Of a stretch of DNA of 64,000 bases, positions 25,331 through 37,455 are shown piece after piece. Every line of letters starts with the position of its first letter. Position 1 is the stretch's first letter. The notes under the pieces were generated by a model, which searched no databases, was not told where the DNA came from, and saw nothing but the letters and a program-made list of their open reading frames with translations. The stretch spans positions 7,371,392 to 7,435,391 of the forward strand of contig NC_080734.1 of NCBI RefSeq assembly GCF_019097595.1, written 5' to 3'. A program made the translations under genes and the position numbers. This stretch comes from Hemibagrus wyckioides. Taxonomy: Eukaryota; Chordata; Actinopteri; Siluriformes; Bagridae.

Positions 25331-26860
25331 GGGGTTATATCTTGTTGGGTTCCAAATGTGCCCAAATTAGGGCAAGAATATCAGATAGTTTTGCATTTCT
25401 GTCAAATTCTGTCAAAGGTTTGACTTTGTGGGGATATCTGGTTGGTCACCATATGTTGAAAACTGCATTTTTTTTGTGTTTGTTTGCTTTTACACAAAAT
25501 TTGAACTTTTATTTTAAAACCCAAAAGCAGAAAAAACCTTTTAGCTTCTTTTAGTGGAATTGACTAAAGACATTACAGCTGTATTGATGGCTGAATTTGG
25601 TCGCACAAGTATAATAGGACAATGCCTCCTGTATGTGTGTGTATTTATTATGCTACATTCCTGGCTAGATAATTGCCTCTTCACCTGGAAAGAGAATTCC
25701 CGTATTAGATAGCCGAGAAGGAGGTTCTCTGATACATGATGATGGGTTTCAGAAGGCGCTGGACTTTTGTCTATTTTTTCAAAGTTTCAAGTTTCATTTC
25801 GGCTGAATTTGCTAGATGAGTGAGACGGAAGCTAAAGGATTTTTTCAATGACTCATAAATAGAGTTGAGGCTTGACTTTCATTGTCTGTTGCCGTTTTCT
25901 TGGTGGCTTTGGAGTGGAAGAATATGTCACAGTCACAGACATTCAGATTTCAAAACTGCACTCTTTTTTTCCACTCAGCGTTCAGACAGTGAAGATGCAG
26001 TCAACAAGTCAACATGGTCAACTTCCGTTATGTAACGTTTACCACGATTATCATATCCACCCTGAATTTGAAATATTTTAAGACGTATAGCCTGATTTGA
26101 CTAGCAGCTTTCAGAAGTCCACTTGTAAGATATGATTTAGGATCAGATCAGATCAGATCATGTAGGTCCTCAACCCTGACATGAGATGAGTGGGTGAGCT
26201 TTGTATCATCACTGTCCCCTTTCCAACCAGTCATAGTCTGACGTGTTCACGGCATGGTGATTTTTTTCTGTGATTAATTAAATCTCAACATTATTACCAG
26301 AATCAGAAATTTTCTTTCATTAGTAATTGACTTTTTTTTTTTGCCAAATGAAGACATTTTCTTACACCACAGAGGAGTTCTTAAATCTGATTGATCAGAT
26401 GTTGATTCATTTCCTCTAACAGCAGCTCTGACAAATATATCTGATAAATATACAAATTTCTTTTGAATTCATCTACATCAGGGTGCTAACAGTAACTCAG
26501 CATCACATCATCTAGTCTTTGCTTATTTTCCTCAACAACAATGCGTCCTCATTTGTCAAATTTATTTGGGAAGACGCATTAAAAGGTGCGGGGGAAAAAA
26601 ATCAATACTGTGAATAAGTTAAATTCCTAAAACAATCAAATAGATCATTCCAACATTGTCTAGATCTTCATTTTGCTTTCTTGGAGCACTCCTGCATATA
26701 TCTGAAGAATATCAGATGCTAAATTGTTAATCCTCCTGCCTGAGCAGCCTGTCTAACCATTGACCCCCTTTAAATGAAAGAGAAAATAGTCCTTTTTGCA
26801 TTCCTCTATTCCAAAAATCCAATTAATCACTCGTGTTTGTTGCCATGTCTTCTGGACCGG
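25331..26860. other. Intergenic sequence, AT-rich, no gene
   Basis: A GATCA microrepeat (GATCAGATCAGATCA) lies near 26142-26160. A short family-E fragment (TCTGATTGATCAGATG then CTAACAGCAGCTCTGAC) lies at about 26385-26435. No exon is recognised. Confidence 0.55.
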
Positions 26861-28330
26861 GGCAATTTCCTGACACTCGAGGTCTCTTTCCTGACACTCA
26901 TTAGCCTGGTATTATGTAGCTTGATATTTTTCCTCCCGCGAAGCCTTCATCTGGGGCTGCGGTGTTTGGTCGTGGACCACCAGCTGGAGCCACTTATCCT
27001 CCCCCAGTTCAGATGTCCTGCGTCCAAGGGAATCGGCGTCATTAGCCTGATTTAACGTGATCACTTTGCTCAGGTTGTTTGAATGATCCCATCATTGCGA
27101 ATTAAGCTTCTCTATAGCACACGGAGGCTGTAGTTTACATAAACCCATGACAGTGTGCTGCTTGGCAGAAACTGGCTGCGCTGTTTAGGGCCTCGGCGCC
27201 CTCCAGGTAATGCCGCGCCGGCCAAGTGTGATCACTCAGGCAATTTGAATGATTTTCAACGGGCGCCCGGAAAGTAGCATGGGGGATAAAGACAAGCACG
27301 ACCACAAGCGATGCACACACACACACATACACACACACCGACCAAACACGGGTGTTGAAATTTGCATGGTGCTCAGTAATACATTAGTGAACATCACTTG
27401 GCAATCTGTTCATACCAGCTTAATTGGATTTTAATACCGCCTCTGATCTTGTTTTCTAATTAATGGCGGTGGCTGGCAACCAAGCAGAACCGTGCACTGA
27501 ACTACACCTTTGATCCTGGCCATATGGAGCTCCTCCAAGCATGGCTGCGATGGAGAAATCCGTCACCTCAGCGCTGGGTGTAAAGGTGCAGGGACGATAT
27601 GGGGGGGGGGGGAGTGTGGCACAAACCCCAGCCTCCCCGGTGCCATCCCTATTGATGAATTTCCCTCACGATCGGTTGTGATCACAGATAAATAAAACAT
27701 GAGCCAGTGAACTGATGCAAATAAGCCCTTGCATGCTTTAGGGAAATGTCAATTGCTTCTCCAATCTGTTTATTTCCCCCCCTTTCCATGGCCTTTTTGA
27801 TGAGCGCCTACTAAAAATGTTCCATTCTTCCTACTGGCAAGGTAAGAGCTACATTTCTACACGGTAATTGAATGGCGCTTGATAAAACGTTTATGAAACA
27901 CCAACAATATTCGATCCATACGTGTGTGTTATGTAGTTCTTGTCCAATCTCTAGGACGTTCGTTTTGATTTCAGTGATGTGAGGAATGTTAGAATCGTCT
28001 TTGACGTACCGAATGGCCTTCCAGTGAACGCGCTATTGACGTGGCCTCAATCTCGCCATGCGTGGCCCCGTATGAGGGCTTGCTATTGTAAAGGTGTTTG
28101 CCCTTCACGAGGTAATTAATTTAAATAATGTTCATTACCTTTAAGCTGAATGCCTAATATCCATATGCTTTTCTCTCTGTGCTTCAGTTTAACGATGACA
28201 GACAGGCTGATGACTGAAATCAATTAACGCTAGAGGAAAGTCAAGTGCGGATATTCAGAGAAGGTCCCCGTCTCATTTAAGAGTTCAAGTGCACATCAAA
28301 GAGCGTGGAATAAAAATGTCTATATGCTCA
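26860..28330. promoter_or_regulatory. Cluster of candidate conserved non-coding elements
   Basis: About 1.4 kb of mostly unique, CpG-retaining sequence. It has repeated homeodomain-type cores: GCTTAATTGG at 27420, TTCTAATTAATGG at 27455 and GAGGTAATTAATTTAAATAA at 28110. Two interruptions are simple repeats, CA at 27315-27340 and poly-G at 27601-27612. This is the longest enhancer-like island in the window. Confidence 0.42.
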
Positions 28331-28760
28331 AGTGCCTTCGTATGTGTTCTTCTAAATGTGAGCGTGAGTGTTGTTTTGTCAAAGTTATTTCTCTTTGTGT
28401 TTTTTAAGACGCATGCAGCAGAAAGCCAATGTCAAGCATCTTTCTTCGATCAAGGAATAAATGAATGAATCACAAAGAGCTTCCACATGCATAGATCACT
28501 CTGTAGAAAGACTTCAAGAGACCATGAGGAGAGCTTTGCTCAAGAACGTTTTACATACAGCAAGCATTATGTTAAAGAACTGTAGCACGGCCGTCTTCTT
28601 TATCATCATCATCACCATCATCAAGTAAATATGTAGATTTAAAGTAACAAATTTCATAAATCCTGATTTTGTAATAATTTTTACATACCAAAATGCACCA
28701 AGATGGGTGAAAGGTGGGAATATACTCGTACACATATGAGTATGTCTATGCCAAAGCACC
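28331..28760. other. Intergenic spacer
   Basis: Mixed composition with a short ATCATC tract at about 28602-28625. Nothing else is seen. Confidence 0.5.
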
Positions 28761-28763
28761 TTG

Positions 28764-28975
28764 AACACACATATTCACACCTAGGGGCAGATTTCGAGCA
28801 GCTCCTTCACCTACCAATATGTTTTTGGAGGTAAGAAGAGAACCTGGAAAGCCACACAGTTATGGAAAAAACATGTAAAACTCTACACAGAATGTAACCC
28901 GAACCCCGAATCGAACCAGAACGAATCATGGGGCGGTGAGGCGACATTGCTTCCCACAGCACCACCGTGACAGCA
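28764..28975 (-). mobile_element. SINE family A (V-SINE/core-like), fragment
   Basis: Reads ATTCACACCTAGGGGCAGAT, then a GGAGGTAAGAAGAGAACC block, then GAATCGAACCAGAACG and a GCACCACCGTG end. Reverse-complemented, this is the tRNA-related head (B-box-like GGTTCGATTC) and core of a very common fish SINE. The simple-sequence tail is absent here. Confidence 0.65.
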
Positions 28976-30712
28976 TGAATAATAACGTGTTTATTAACAC
29001 CCAAGACCTATGACTTAAATGCCACTATGTATGAGTATGAATGATATACACATTTGAAAAATTCCCCTCAAATGTCAGAAACCACTGTATTCTCTGTAAT
29101 CCTTGTACATGCTTAGAGAAAACTCTTACAGGTTTTGTGTAGAACAAACTGACAGGGTTCACATTTAACCCTTGCAGAAAGAAAGGAGCCGGTTAGAAAC
29201 CGTTCACGTAAGACTCGGCAGCTTAAGACGTATCAGAATGAGAATTGTGTTTACTGATATTGCATGCTGCTACTCATGCTGCATATCTGAGTAACGAGTA
29301 CAGTTTGCACTGACAGAAGCTAGCCGGCTAGTTAGACTAGCTTGATTTGTCATATGAGTGGGATTTCAGTATCACTGTCTGTTTTGCATATTCATCTCAG
29401 TGATTTATTCAACACATAACAAATTTGGTCGATTAGAGCCGTTTATGAGGATGTGGATCGAATAGTATAGTGTGTCTGCTAAGATTACAATCATTTCTGC
29501 TCATTTCTGTTAGCTTTAGCAAGAAAAAAAAATAAGTGGTTATTTTTATATTTTTAAATAAAAACTTTATGAACACGGGAAGTAGATAATGTTTTTATAT
29601 TTCTTTGTATGGAATGGTATTTTAGATGGTGCCCAATTTATAACACTGCTCTATTTGCTTTTGTGTATTAAGGACCATAATAGAAAGAAGCAATCTTGTT
29701 TCATATTGTCAAATACACTAAACCAAATTAAACTAAACTAAAAATATTACCATGTCATTACAGCTAGGATTTTAGTGAGCTAGCAGTGGACTTTATTATT
29801 CAAGTTCTGTAAATAATAGTTATCGTACTCTAGATAGACTTTTATATTAAATAGGAGTTTTTGACATCACCAATTGAGCTCATGTTTATTTATTTATTTA
29901 TTTATTTATTTACTTAGTTAGTTAGTTATATAGTTAGTTAGTTAGTTATTCTTATTTAAATCTGTCCATATTAAAAAAAACAATCAATTTGAATAGTCTT
30001 AATAAAAAAAAATGAAAATAATAAAAATTAAAAAAAAAAGATTAAATCAAATAAGTTAAAATGCAAAAGAAATAAGTTGGCATTAGCTGTCCAGCTGAGG
30101 AGTGGAAAAATAAATAGACAAAATATTTAAAAAAAAAAAAACATATGAAATGGCTCAGATTGAACAAAATGTTGAATTAAGAAATTTAATCAAGCACAGA
30201 GTTAATAACAGTTAACAAATTGTTATGAAGTGCAGCGTTAAAGTAAGACCAGGATAAGAAATGTAACTAAATAAGAAATCTTTTGGCAAGATAACTAATA
30301 TCATGGCAAAAATATCTCATTTAACTACATGTTGTATTAAGAAATTTGACTAAACGGTGTGTTAACAAATTTGACCAAACGCAAATCAAGCACAATTTGA
30401 CTAAACATCGATAAAAAGTCGACTATTTGCATATTGTGACAGTGAGTTCAAGGATACTATAAAGGACAATGTTACCTAACCTTTTGCTGCAGGCTTCTGG
30501 CAAACACTCAACACTCCACCTTTATAATATATAAAAAAACAACAATTTCAATCAACACAATTCCCTCTGGCCACACAGCAGTTTTCAAAGCTAGAGTGAT
30601 GAGCTCTAAGTTCAACTGCAAAGATGTCAGTCAAGTTGGAAGGAGTAATAAAGAGCACCTGGCATCAGTCAGAGAAGATCACATTATGAATCATTTTTTA
30701 CGTCCCGTTTTG

Positions 30713-30743
<31 letters not shown>

Positions 30744-31570
30744 AAGCAAAAGAGGTCAAAAGGGAGAGAATACAAATTAATATAAATTAATGGCCACAGA
30801 TCATCTGTTCAATGACCATCTGCCTTCAAGTACATGAGCTGAAAATTGAAGCATATTTGAATAATTGAAGAAGATTGCTAAGGGCAAGGTGTTTTTCCAG
30901 TTTCCTTGATAATGTCTTTAGAACTATGCTATGACCTGCTATGACCGGCAAGCTATTAAAACAAGTTTTGTGTTTGTCTTGAGGGCAGACGATTATAGGA
31001 AAGTTTGCGATGGCCAAAATATTGCTGACACGATAACAGTTCAGTATAAAATGTCAAACACCGTTGCACTGATTTGGTGCTGGAAATGAGATCAACATTC
31101 AATCCAGATAGTTCATGATTGGCTGATATGAGTCAGGTGTATTACTGTGGAGGGAAACCACAAAGCTACAGTGCATAGAGTGCCAATGACTGGAATAAAG
31201 AAACACAGATTTACACAGTAGATCAGCTAAACAGCCAGTGATTTTTGTACTGAATATATGATGTGATGAAAAATACATTGATGTATACCCAGGAGTTGAT
31301 AAAATAACATGGTGTGGCATGGGGATACAGTCTAGCCCACCCAAATACGCTGTTTGAAATCATTTCCTGAAACCTTGAGATGATGTAAACTTTTTCATAT
31401 CAAGACTATATTCAGCAAAAGTCTTTGTGTCACAAGATGCCGGCCTTCATGATGCGTGTATCCAGATAAGTGCGCAAGAGGTGGCAGAAATTCTTTGGGA
31501 CATTCTGTAAGTCGATCTTCTGACCATCTTAACTTTCACCAATCCATGCAGAACTAGTTAGCAGCTAGTA
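28976..31570. other. AT-rich intergenic spacer with tetranucleotide tracts
   Basis: (TTTA)n at about 29886-29912 passes into (GTTA)n to 29949, followed by A-rich sequence to 30150. Imperfect internal repetition of TTTGACTAAAC words is seen at 30350-30415, and (GT)n at 30716-30743. No gene was recognised. Confidence 0.6.
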
Positions 31571-31572
31571 AA

Positions 31573-31680
31573 TTATTCATTCATTTATCAGTACCTACTT
31601 CATCCTGGTAGTGCATCTAGAGCCAGTTCCAGGATCACTGCATGAAAACTGAAAATAAACCCTGGATTTAATGGTAGTAA
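31573..31680 (-). mobile_element. SINE family A, 3' fragment
   Basis: The words ATTCATTCATTTATCAGTAC and CTTCATCCTGG match the reverse complement of the family A tail region seen at 48186-48260. It is short and degenerate. Confidence 0.45.
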
Positions 31681-32570
31681 ATAGACAGGGAATCCCTTCC
31701 TAATTAATGAATCATTATCCTGCTACACTGGCAAGATACAAGATAGGAAGAACAAACTTTGCTAAATTTTCCTTTGTCTGTTCTGGGACTCACAGAAGAA
31801 GCATCATTGTCCATCATGGTAAACACTGAACTGTGGGGAAATGCCGTGAGAATTAAACAGTGAAATTAATACAAAAGTTTATTCTCTCATTCAAAGACGC
31901 TAAACAGCTAACCAGTTTGAACTAAGCACTGGGAATTGCTCAATATGGGAGCTGCTGGTGTTCAACAGTACAGAAATATCAACAATCAAACATATCTGGT
32001 CAGAAGTTTTATTTGTGAATGTTATAGAAATGATAGAAATTAGTTTCCCTGAGAACACACTGCTATCATAGACTGTGATATTTCTCAAGATGATGAGAAC
32101 ATGTTCACAAGTTGTTATTACCCAAGCATAAACTGAATCTATGTGAGCGTTGTAATAGCAAATTGAGCCTGCTGTGAATGTTCGGTCTGACTGCACAAAG
32201 GACATAACACTGATCTTCAGCGGGAAAGTGTCAGATGCGACACAGAAGCAAGGAAGTACATTCTTCATCAAGGTTTTTTTTTTTTTTGGTAAAAAAAAGT
32301 GGGGTGTGAAATTTCCCAGCCAAATGTAGTTCAGCCAAGGTGACAAGTTTGCACTGAAGCTACAAGGCTAGCACAGCTAACAAGACTTATACATTTAACA
32401 TGCAGCTTGAAAAACTTTCCAGTATGACGGAAAAATCTGAAAATTGTTTGGAAGTCAAAAACAAAATGGTAAAATGGGGATATAACATTAAAGCAATAAA
32501 CTGTTTGTGTATTTGTAGCGTGAAGTTTGGATAATTACTTCCCCCAAAAATCAATCAATCAATCATTACG
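31681..32570. other. Intergenic spacer with a fortuitous 148-codon antisense frame
   Basis: The frame at 31900-32346 (- strand) shows no domain, and I recognise neither splice context nor start context. Poly-T at 32276-32288 lies inside it. No gene is called. Confidence 0.45.
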
Positions 32571-32573
32571 AGA

Positions 32574-32905
32574 GGGTTTAGGGGTTAACATTTTCGGCTT
32601 AGATCTTCAGGGTTAGGGGTTTGAATCTCGCTTCTCCCCTGTTTTTGTGAAGTTTCTCCCTGTTCTTCAGGGGTTTCCCTAAGATACTCTGGTTTCCTCC
32701 CCCATGTCCAAAGACACATGTTGTAAGCTGACTGGCATCTCTACATTGTTTATAGTGTATGATTGGGTGTGTGAGTTTGTGTATTATTGTGCCCTGTGTT
32801 TAGTCGGCACCCAGTCCAGGATATCCCACACCTTGAGTCCCCTGGGATAGACTTCAGGTTCTGTGTGACCCCTGTAGACAAAGCTTACAAAACTTATGGC
32901 TGGAT
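32574..32905 (+). mobile_element. SINE family A, near full-length copy
   Basis: The tRNA-like head carries a B-box (AGGGGTTTGAATCTCGC). The core has CTGGTTTCCTCCCCCATGTC, GCATCTCTACATTG and GGCACCCAGTCCAGGATATC, then CCCCTGGGATAGACTTCAGG and GGCTGGATGAATGGATGG. The element passes directly into a TGGA tail, the canonical end of this fish SINE. It is the only well-preserved + strand copy in the window. Confidence 0.75.
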
Positions 32906-33215
32906 GAATGGATGGATGGATGGAAGGAAGTATGTGTGAATGGATGGATGTATGGATAGGTGAATGAATGGGTGAATGGATGGATGGGTGGATGGATGGA
33001 TGGATGGATAGATGGATGGATAGATGGATTGATGGATGAATGAATGGGTGAAAAGATGGATGGATGGATATGGATGTGTGAATGGATGATTCCATGGGTG
33101 GATAGGTGAATGGATGAATGAATGAATGAATGAATGAATGAATGAATGAATGAATGAATGATGGATGACTGCATGGATTCATTGATGGATGGATGGATGG
33201 CTGGGTGGGTGGATG
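32906..33215 (+). repeat. (TGGA)n/(TGAA)n array grown from a SINE tail
   Basis: About 300 bp of TGGA, TGAA and related tetranucleotides, with a perfect TGAA run at about 33113-33160, directly continue the family A SINE tail. The antisense frames rich in Ser, Ile and His are artefacts. Confidence 0.9.
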
Positions 33216-33720
33216 AATACATAATTGAAACTATCCTCCTGAATCTGATGTTTGTATGGAGTAATACCAAACTATAATGGTGTGGTAGAAAGTGATTCTG
33301 CTTTAAGGCAGCTGTTACTACTATTAACTCTGCAACATATTTTTAATAAATACCAGTGTCACACAGTGGCATAAACCACATGGACAATTCTGAGTGAGTC
33401 ACAATGTGCTAGTTTCACAAACTGTTACCCATAAGCCTCCTGTACTTGTTAGCTCCTGTGCAAAACTAAAGAAGCAAACCTCAGACACAAAGCATGTCTT
33501 GGCGAGATGGACTACACTTGTGGAAAATTTCACTTTTGACCACACTATGATGAATTATGATGCTGTGGATCTCCTGCGATAACTGTATTCTGTAGATCTA
33601 TACTTAATGCCAATTATTTTTACTGCATGATTATCATCCCTTCAAATGTTATTAACTCTTGTATTAACTCTTTTTTCGAGTCATCACTTTGGTTTGGCTG
33701 AAAATAATATTCCTGAGAGT
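33216..33720. other. Intergenic spacer with a short dispersed word
   Basis: The word GTGCAAAACTAAAGAAGCAAA at about 33458 recurs at about 56627, each followed by TCAGACACAAAG- or TCAGACACCAAAC-like sequence. This marks a further low-copy dispersed repeat. Otherwise plain. Confidence 0.5.
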
Positions 33721-34040
33721 CTTTAGTTAAAGCTCTGCCCTGCCGTCCCTGTCCAAGCCTGCTGTGTGTTCAGTGAGAAATCTCAGACTGTCTGTGGGAG
33801 TGCTGCAGTGAGTCACATGTCAGTTCACTCCTTCCTCAGTTTAGACGAGATTAACTTGTCAAACAACTGGTCCTTTGCCAGCCTGCTCTTTCCAAGCGGA
33901 TCTGCGACTCTGATCCTTTCTTGGACTGATAGTTGAGGCTTAACAGAATGCAGGGCCAGCGAGAAGCGAGAAATAAGCGGCTGTGGATTTAAGACCACTT
34001 TACCTGGATTCGGTGGTGCAGGATGGTGGGATTAGCAGCT
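33720..34040. promoter_or_regulatory. Candidate conserved non-coding element
   Basis: Unique balanced sequence from about 33730 to 34030, with words such as GATTAACTTGTC and CTTTACCTGG, lies between repeat-rich flanks. Inferred from composition only. Confidence 0.3.
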
Positions 34041-34321
34041 TGGGTCTGGCGGCATACTAGTCTGTTTAGTTTAAGGTAAACAGTGTCATTCTGTGTACAT
34101 ACACACAACTCAGGGACTACAAAGTGCAAAGGAAGTGGTAAAGAAAGACTTCTGAAGTCTTTATTGTTTAGAGTCCTAATAAATCAACCTGAATAACGTC
34201 CTTGAAATATGATGGATTGCCGATGACTGACCATTTAAATGCCAAGCAAGCTATTTGGTATCTAAGGTAGGTTCCTAGGCCAAGTTCCAAACTAAATACT
34301 ACTGGACTAAACATTTACTTA

Positions 34322-34948
34322 AAGTTTCTGGACACTTGGCCTTAACACTCACATGTGTTTTTCGGAACATCTCATTCTGGATATAGTCCAGCTATCTGTG
34401 GATATAAGCTCCACTCTTCTGGGACAGTTTTACATTTTGGAGAGTGGCTGTGGGGATTTGTGTTCATTCAGCCACAAAAACATTAGTGAGACCAGACACT
34501 GATGTCCCAAGTGGAGGTCTGGAGTGCAGTCAGCGTTCAGGTTCATCCCAAAGCTGTTCAGTGGGGTTGAGGTCACGGCTCTGTGCAGGAGTTCCTCCAC
34601 TGTTCCACAGCTTTGTCAAACCATGTCTTCAAGGAGATTGGCATCATCATGCGGAACAGAATTTGGGTCTCTTAGTTCCAGTGAAGGGAAACTGTAAAAC
34701 CACATCATACCAAAACTTTTACCTTTATGGCAAATCCAAAGCGACTTTCATTTTTATCTCATTTTTTTAAACAAATGAGCTCAGGGGCCCAGCACTGACA
34801 GTTTGGTGGATTTGGGATTCAAACTCACAACCTTCCAAGCAGTGGTCCAACACCTTAACCACTACACTATCCCTTTTTTGTGCACACAATCTTGGGGAAG
34901 AACCAGATATCAATGTGATGGTCATGTGGCCACAAATCTTTGTCTACA
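34322..34948. mobile_element. Degenerate Tc1-like element with terminal inverted repeats
   Basis: The left end (TTTCTGGACACTTGGCCTTA at 34324) is mirrored by the right end (ATGTGGCCACAAATCTTTG at about 34924). The interior words CTGTTCAGTGGGGTTGAGGT and CTTTGTCAAACCATGTCTTC are familiar from widespread teleost DNA transposons. A SINE fragment sits inside it (34734-34872). No intact transposase frame remains. Confidence 0.55.
34734..34872 (-). mobile_element. tRNA-derived SINE fragment (family B2) inside a DNA transposon
   Basis: Reverse-complemented, the end reads as a tRNA Ser/Leu-like head: A-box region from GTGGTTAAGGTG and B-box from GAGTTTGAATCCC. The opposite end keeps CAAAGCGACTTTCATTT, the marker of the second SINE subfamily. 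Confidence 0.6.
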
Positions 34949-35409
34949 AAGTATATTTTATTAAGCATATACACTAAAAAATTATCTTTCAGAGTTGTGT
35001 ATGGGAATATGTGTTTTATTTCCATTTTCACAGACTCCTAACATTCGTGATTGGGTCCCATCAACTCCCACAGACCCTCTTAACCAATCCTCTCTGCTCC
35101 TGTAGAAAGAAAGATAAATCCCACACACTCCTGCAGACATTCTTGACTATCCTCATTCACTCCCACAGTTATCACTGTTTGTATCTGGCTGCGATATTTT
35201 TTTAATGAATGTAGTCATATACATATATAACAAACTGTAAACAAGTTATTCTTTTAAACTGCAATGACCTTGATTAGGATAAAGTGGTTCCTGATGATGA
35301 ATAAATGAAAGCAGGGAATGCTTTATATATGGTTATGTTAATGAATGTCTTTGTTTGGGCTTCATACTTGAGTATGCGCTCTCACAACCAAAAAAATGTC
35401 CTGATGGTC
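34949..35409. other. Intergenic spacer
   Basis: Balanced to AT-rich. Short CTCCCACAGA / CTCCTGCAGA / CTCCCACAGT words repeat at about 35065, 35130 and 35160. No gene is seen. Confidence 0.45.
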
Positions 35410-35410
35410 C

Positions 35411-35532
35411 TAAAGATTTGTGGACATTTGTGGACATTCACACAGATGAGTGGGTCTTCCACAATATATTGGCACAAAGTACAAGAAGCACTCAATTGCT
35501 TGGGATGTTCACAAACTTTTGGCTGTATAATT
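35411..35532. mobile_element. Short MITE with transposon-type inverted ends
   Basis: The left end AAAGATTTGTGGACATT and right end ATGTTCACAAACTTTTGG are inverted relatives. The roughly 120-bp interior (GTGGGTCTTCC...) is related to the element ending near 34945. It is too short to encode anything and would have been mobilised in trans. Confidence 0.55.
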
Positions 35533-35542
35533 ATATACAGTA

Positions 35543-35875
35543 CAGTCATGCCCCACTCTAAGATGTTTATTGGTTCCAAGAGATGCGACGTAAGTCGATT
35601 TTTGCCATAAGTCAGAAATGCCCCTATAAAGTGCTGTATATGTTCCTTATAATGACACATGAATGAATATATGCATTTTCTTATTTTATAAAAAGAATTT
35701 TGTTTAGTTTGCTTTTATTAGCCATTTTTCATTGTTACTATGTGACGGAGGGACTGATGTAAGGTGGTGTAAAGCGCCGTAAATTGGATATAATTTTTCA
35801 ATTTAATATTTAAGGATGAGTGACTTAATGGTGGAATTGGCGTAAGTTGAAACGACGTAAAACGGGGAACTACTG
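35543..35875. mobile_element. Tigger/pogo-like MITE, 333 bp, with TA target duplication
   Basis: The element starts CAGTCATGCCCCACT and ends AACGGGGAACTACTG. The reverse complement of the end (CAGTAGTTCCCCGTT) matches the start at 10 of 15 positions. TA dinucleotides flank it at 35541-35542 and 35876-35877. The internal words GACGTAAGTCGA and GGCGTAAGTTGAAACGACG are typical of pogo/Tigger ends. No open frame is present. Confidence 0.7.
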
Positions 35876-36060
35876 TATTTTTTTTTTTTTTACAGATATT
35901 TCCAACTATGGTATGTACCAACTCTCATATTTTTGTCTTTGTGAAAAGCCAGACACAACCCACACTTTATCCTAATCTTAACCCATCAGATCATGCTGGT
36001 TTGATATTGCACAGGCTACTCTCAGTATAAATTTATCCAACTCCGAACAGGAGACCCAAT
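35876..36060. other. Poly-T and short spacer
   Basis: A 14-15-base T run starts at about 35878 just after the MITE, then plain sequence. Confidence 0.5.
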
Positions 36061-36730
36061 GCTCATGTCTCTCAGGCAGCTACCTGCTGCCGTTCTCCTC
36101 TCGGCTCTAATTGGTAATTATTTTTCAGGGTTAATGCCTTTATTCAGGTTGTCACCGTCTGCTGAGGAGCGAAGGATTATGAACCTCATGGGGGGAAGCG
36201 GTGCGAGATGAGACCCTGGCACAGGCAGAACTGATCATTTTTGTGCAGGCAGAGACGGAGGACAGCTCATCTTTGATCCACTGGGGTCTTCGCAGGCCAG
36301 AGGGGTGACAGCTGCACTTTCTTTAGCCCCACATTTGAATTTGAATTCTATCTTATGATGCAGCTATGCGCCGACTTGGCAGGCCAGTGGGGTAATCTGT
36401 TCCGCGCAAAACGCAGAGCCTTTCTTCCTGTGTGCCCTCACAGAGATTTGAGTAATTAAAGTTAAATGGAATGCATTAGGAAAAAAAACCTCACTTGTAC
36501 CGGTGGCTGTCTTGCGAGTGCCAAGCGTGAATAGTCAGGGCTGTCCTTCGCTCTCTAATCCCTCGTACTATTTCTGCCCCTGTGACTTTGGCTGCCGCTA
36601 CACTGGAAGCTCAGCTTTCTTCACAAGCCGTCTTTGCAAGCTGAAAAGTGGAACTTCTGAACTGGTGACAGTTATTTGGAATAAACATCTGTGCTGGTGT
36701 TGCTTTTCGGCCCTTTCACTCGTACTCTGA
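36060..36730. promoter_or_regulatory. Strong candidate conserved non-coding element
   Basis: Repeat-free, CpG-retaining sequence flanked by AT-rich spacers, with CTCTAATTGGTAATTATTTT near 36106 and a balanced 36160-36480 core. The frame at 36503-36730 has no known domain. Enhancer function is inferred. Confidence 0.4.
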
Positions 36731-37140
36731 GCAAGAGAGTCAGGAACTCAAATGTGCTACGTCATACATTAACATCTGAAAAAAAAAGAAGAAGACAGAA
36801 CCAGTTTTGAGAATAGCTTTAATATGTTACATCATTAAAGAAAAACTCTACATTGAATATGTTTATATTAAAATATTTGTGGTGTTTTCAGTGTTTCTGG
36901 TGCTAATTTGTTGGTTAGTGCTCTATTTAATTTTTCTAATGATTATTTTTCTTATTTTTCCTGTGAGACATTAGCGGTTATGTGCAACGCTTTCATCACA
37001 GATGGATGTTGTTAGCGAGGTTACTGTAGAATGGTGCTTAATAGGAGAAAAATGTGAACAATCACAAACCTAAGTGCTAGCAGGCAGGTACTACTGTTAT
37101 AACAGCATGTGCTTATTTCTTACTCAATGTTTTCCAGCTA
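36731..37140. other. AT-rich intergenic spacer
   Basis: AT-rich, with a GCTAGCAGGCAGGTA word near 37077. No gene or repeat family was recognised. Confidence 0.5.
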
Positions 37141-37144
37141 TGTT

Positions 37145-37455
37145 TAGCATTTACATTGATTCGTTAAGCAGATGCTTTTATCCAAACTGAGGAAATACAA
37201 GCAAAGCGATAAAGCAGAGATGAATGAAAGTAGTGCAAGTGGTTAAGGCTCTGGGTTGTTGATCAGAAGGTTGGGGTCAAGCCCCAGCACTGAAAAACTA
37301 CCACTATTGGGCCCTTGGCCAAGGACCTTAACCCTCTAATGGCTGATTCTGTGCTCTGACCCCAACTTCCAGAGCTGGGATATGCAAAGAAAGCATTTCA
37401 TTGTGCTGTAATGTATATGTGACAAAAAATAAAGGCTGCTTCTTTCTTTTTCTAG
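37145..37455 (+). mobile_element. tRNA-derived SINE (family B1), best copy
   Basis: The head GTGCAAGTGGTTAAGGCTC (37233) with GGTTGGGGTCAAGCCCC (37269) resembles the A and B boxes of a tRNA-Ser/Leu-type promoter. The body includes GGGCCCTTGGCCAAGGACC, and the tail reads AATAAAGGCTGCTTC. A short B2-type fragment (AGCAGATGCTTTTATCC at 37168) precedes it at 37145-37215. Confidence 0.68.

Noticed and set aside
31900..32346. 148-codon antisense frame
   Set aside because: No family resemblance. It includes Lys codons from a poly-T run and there is no promoter or splice context.
32784..33270. Antisense frames of 132-138 codons rich in HPSIHPSI
   Set aside because: Translation of the TGGA/TGAA array that extends a SINE tail.
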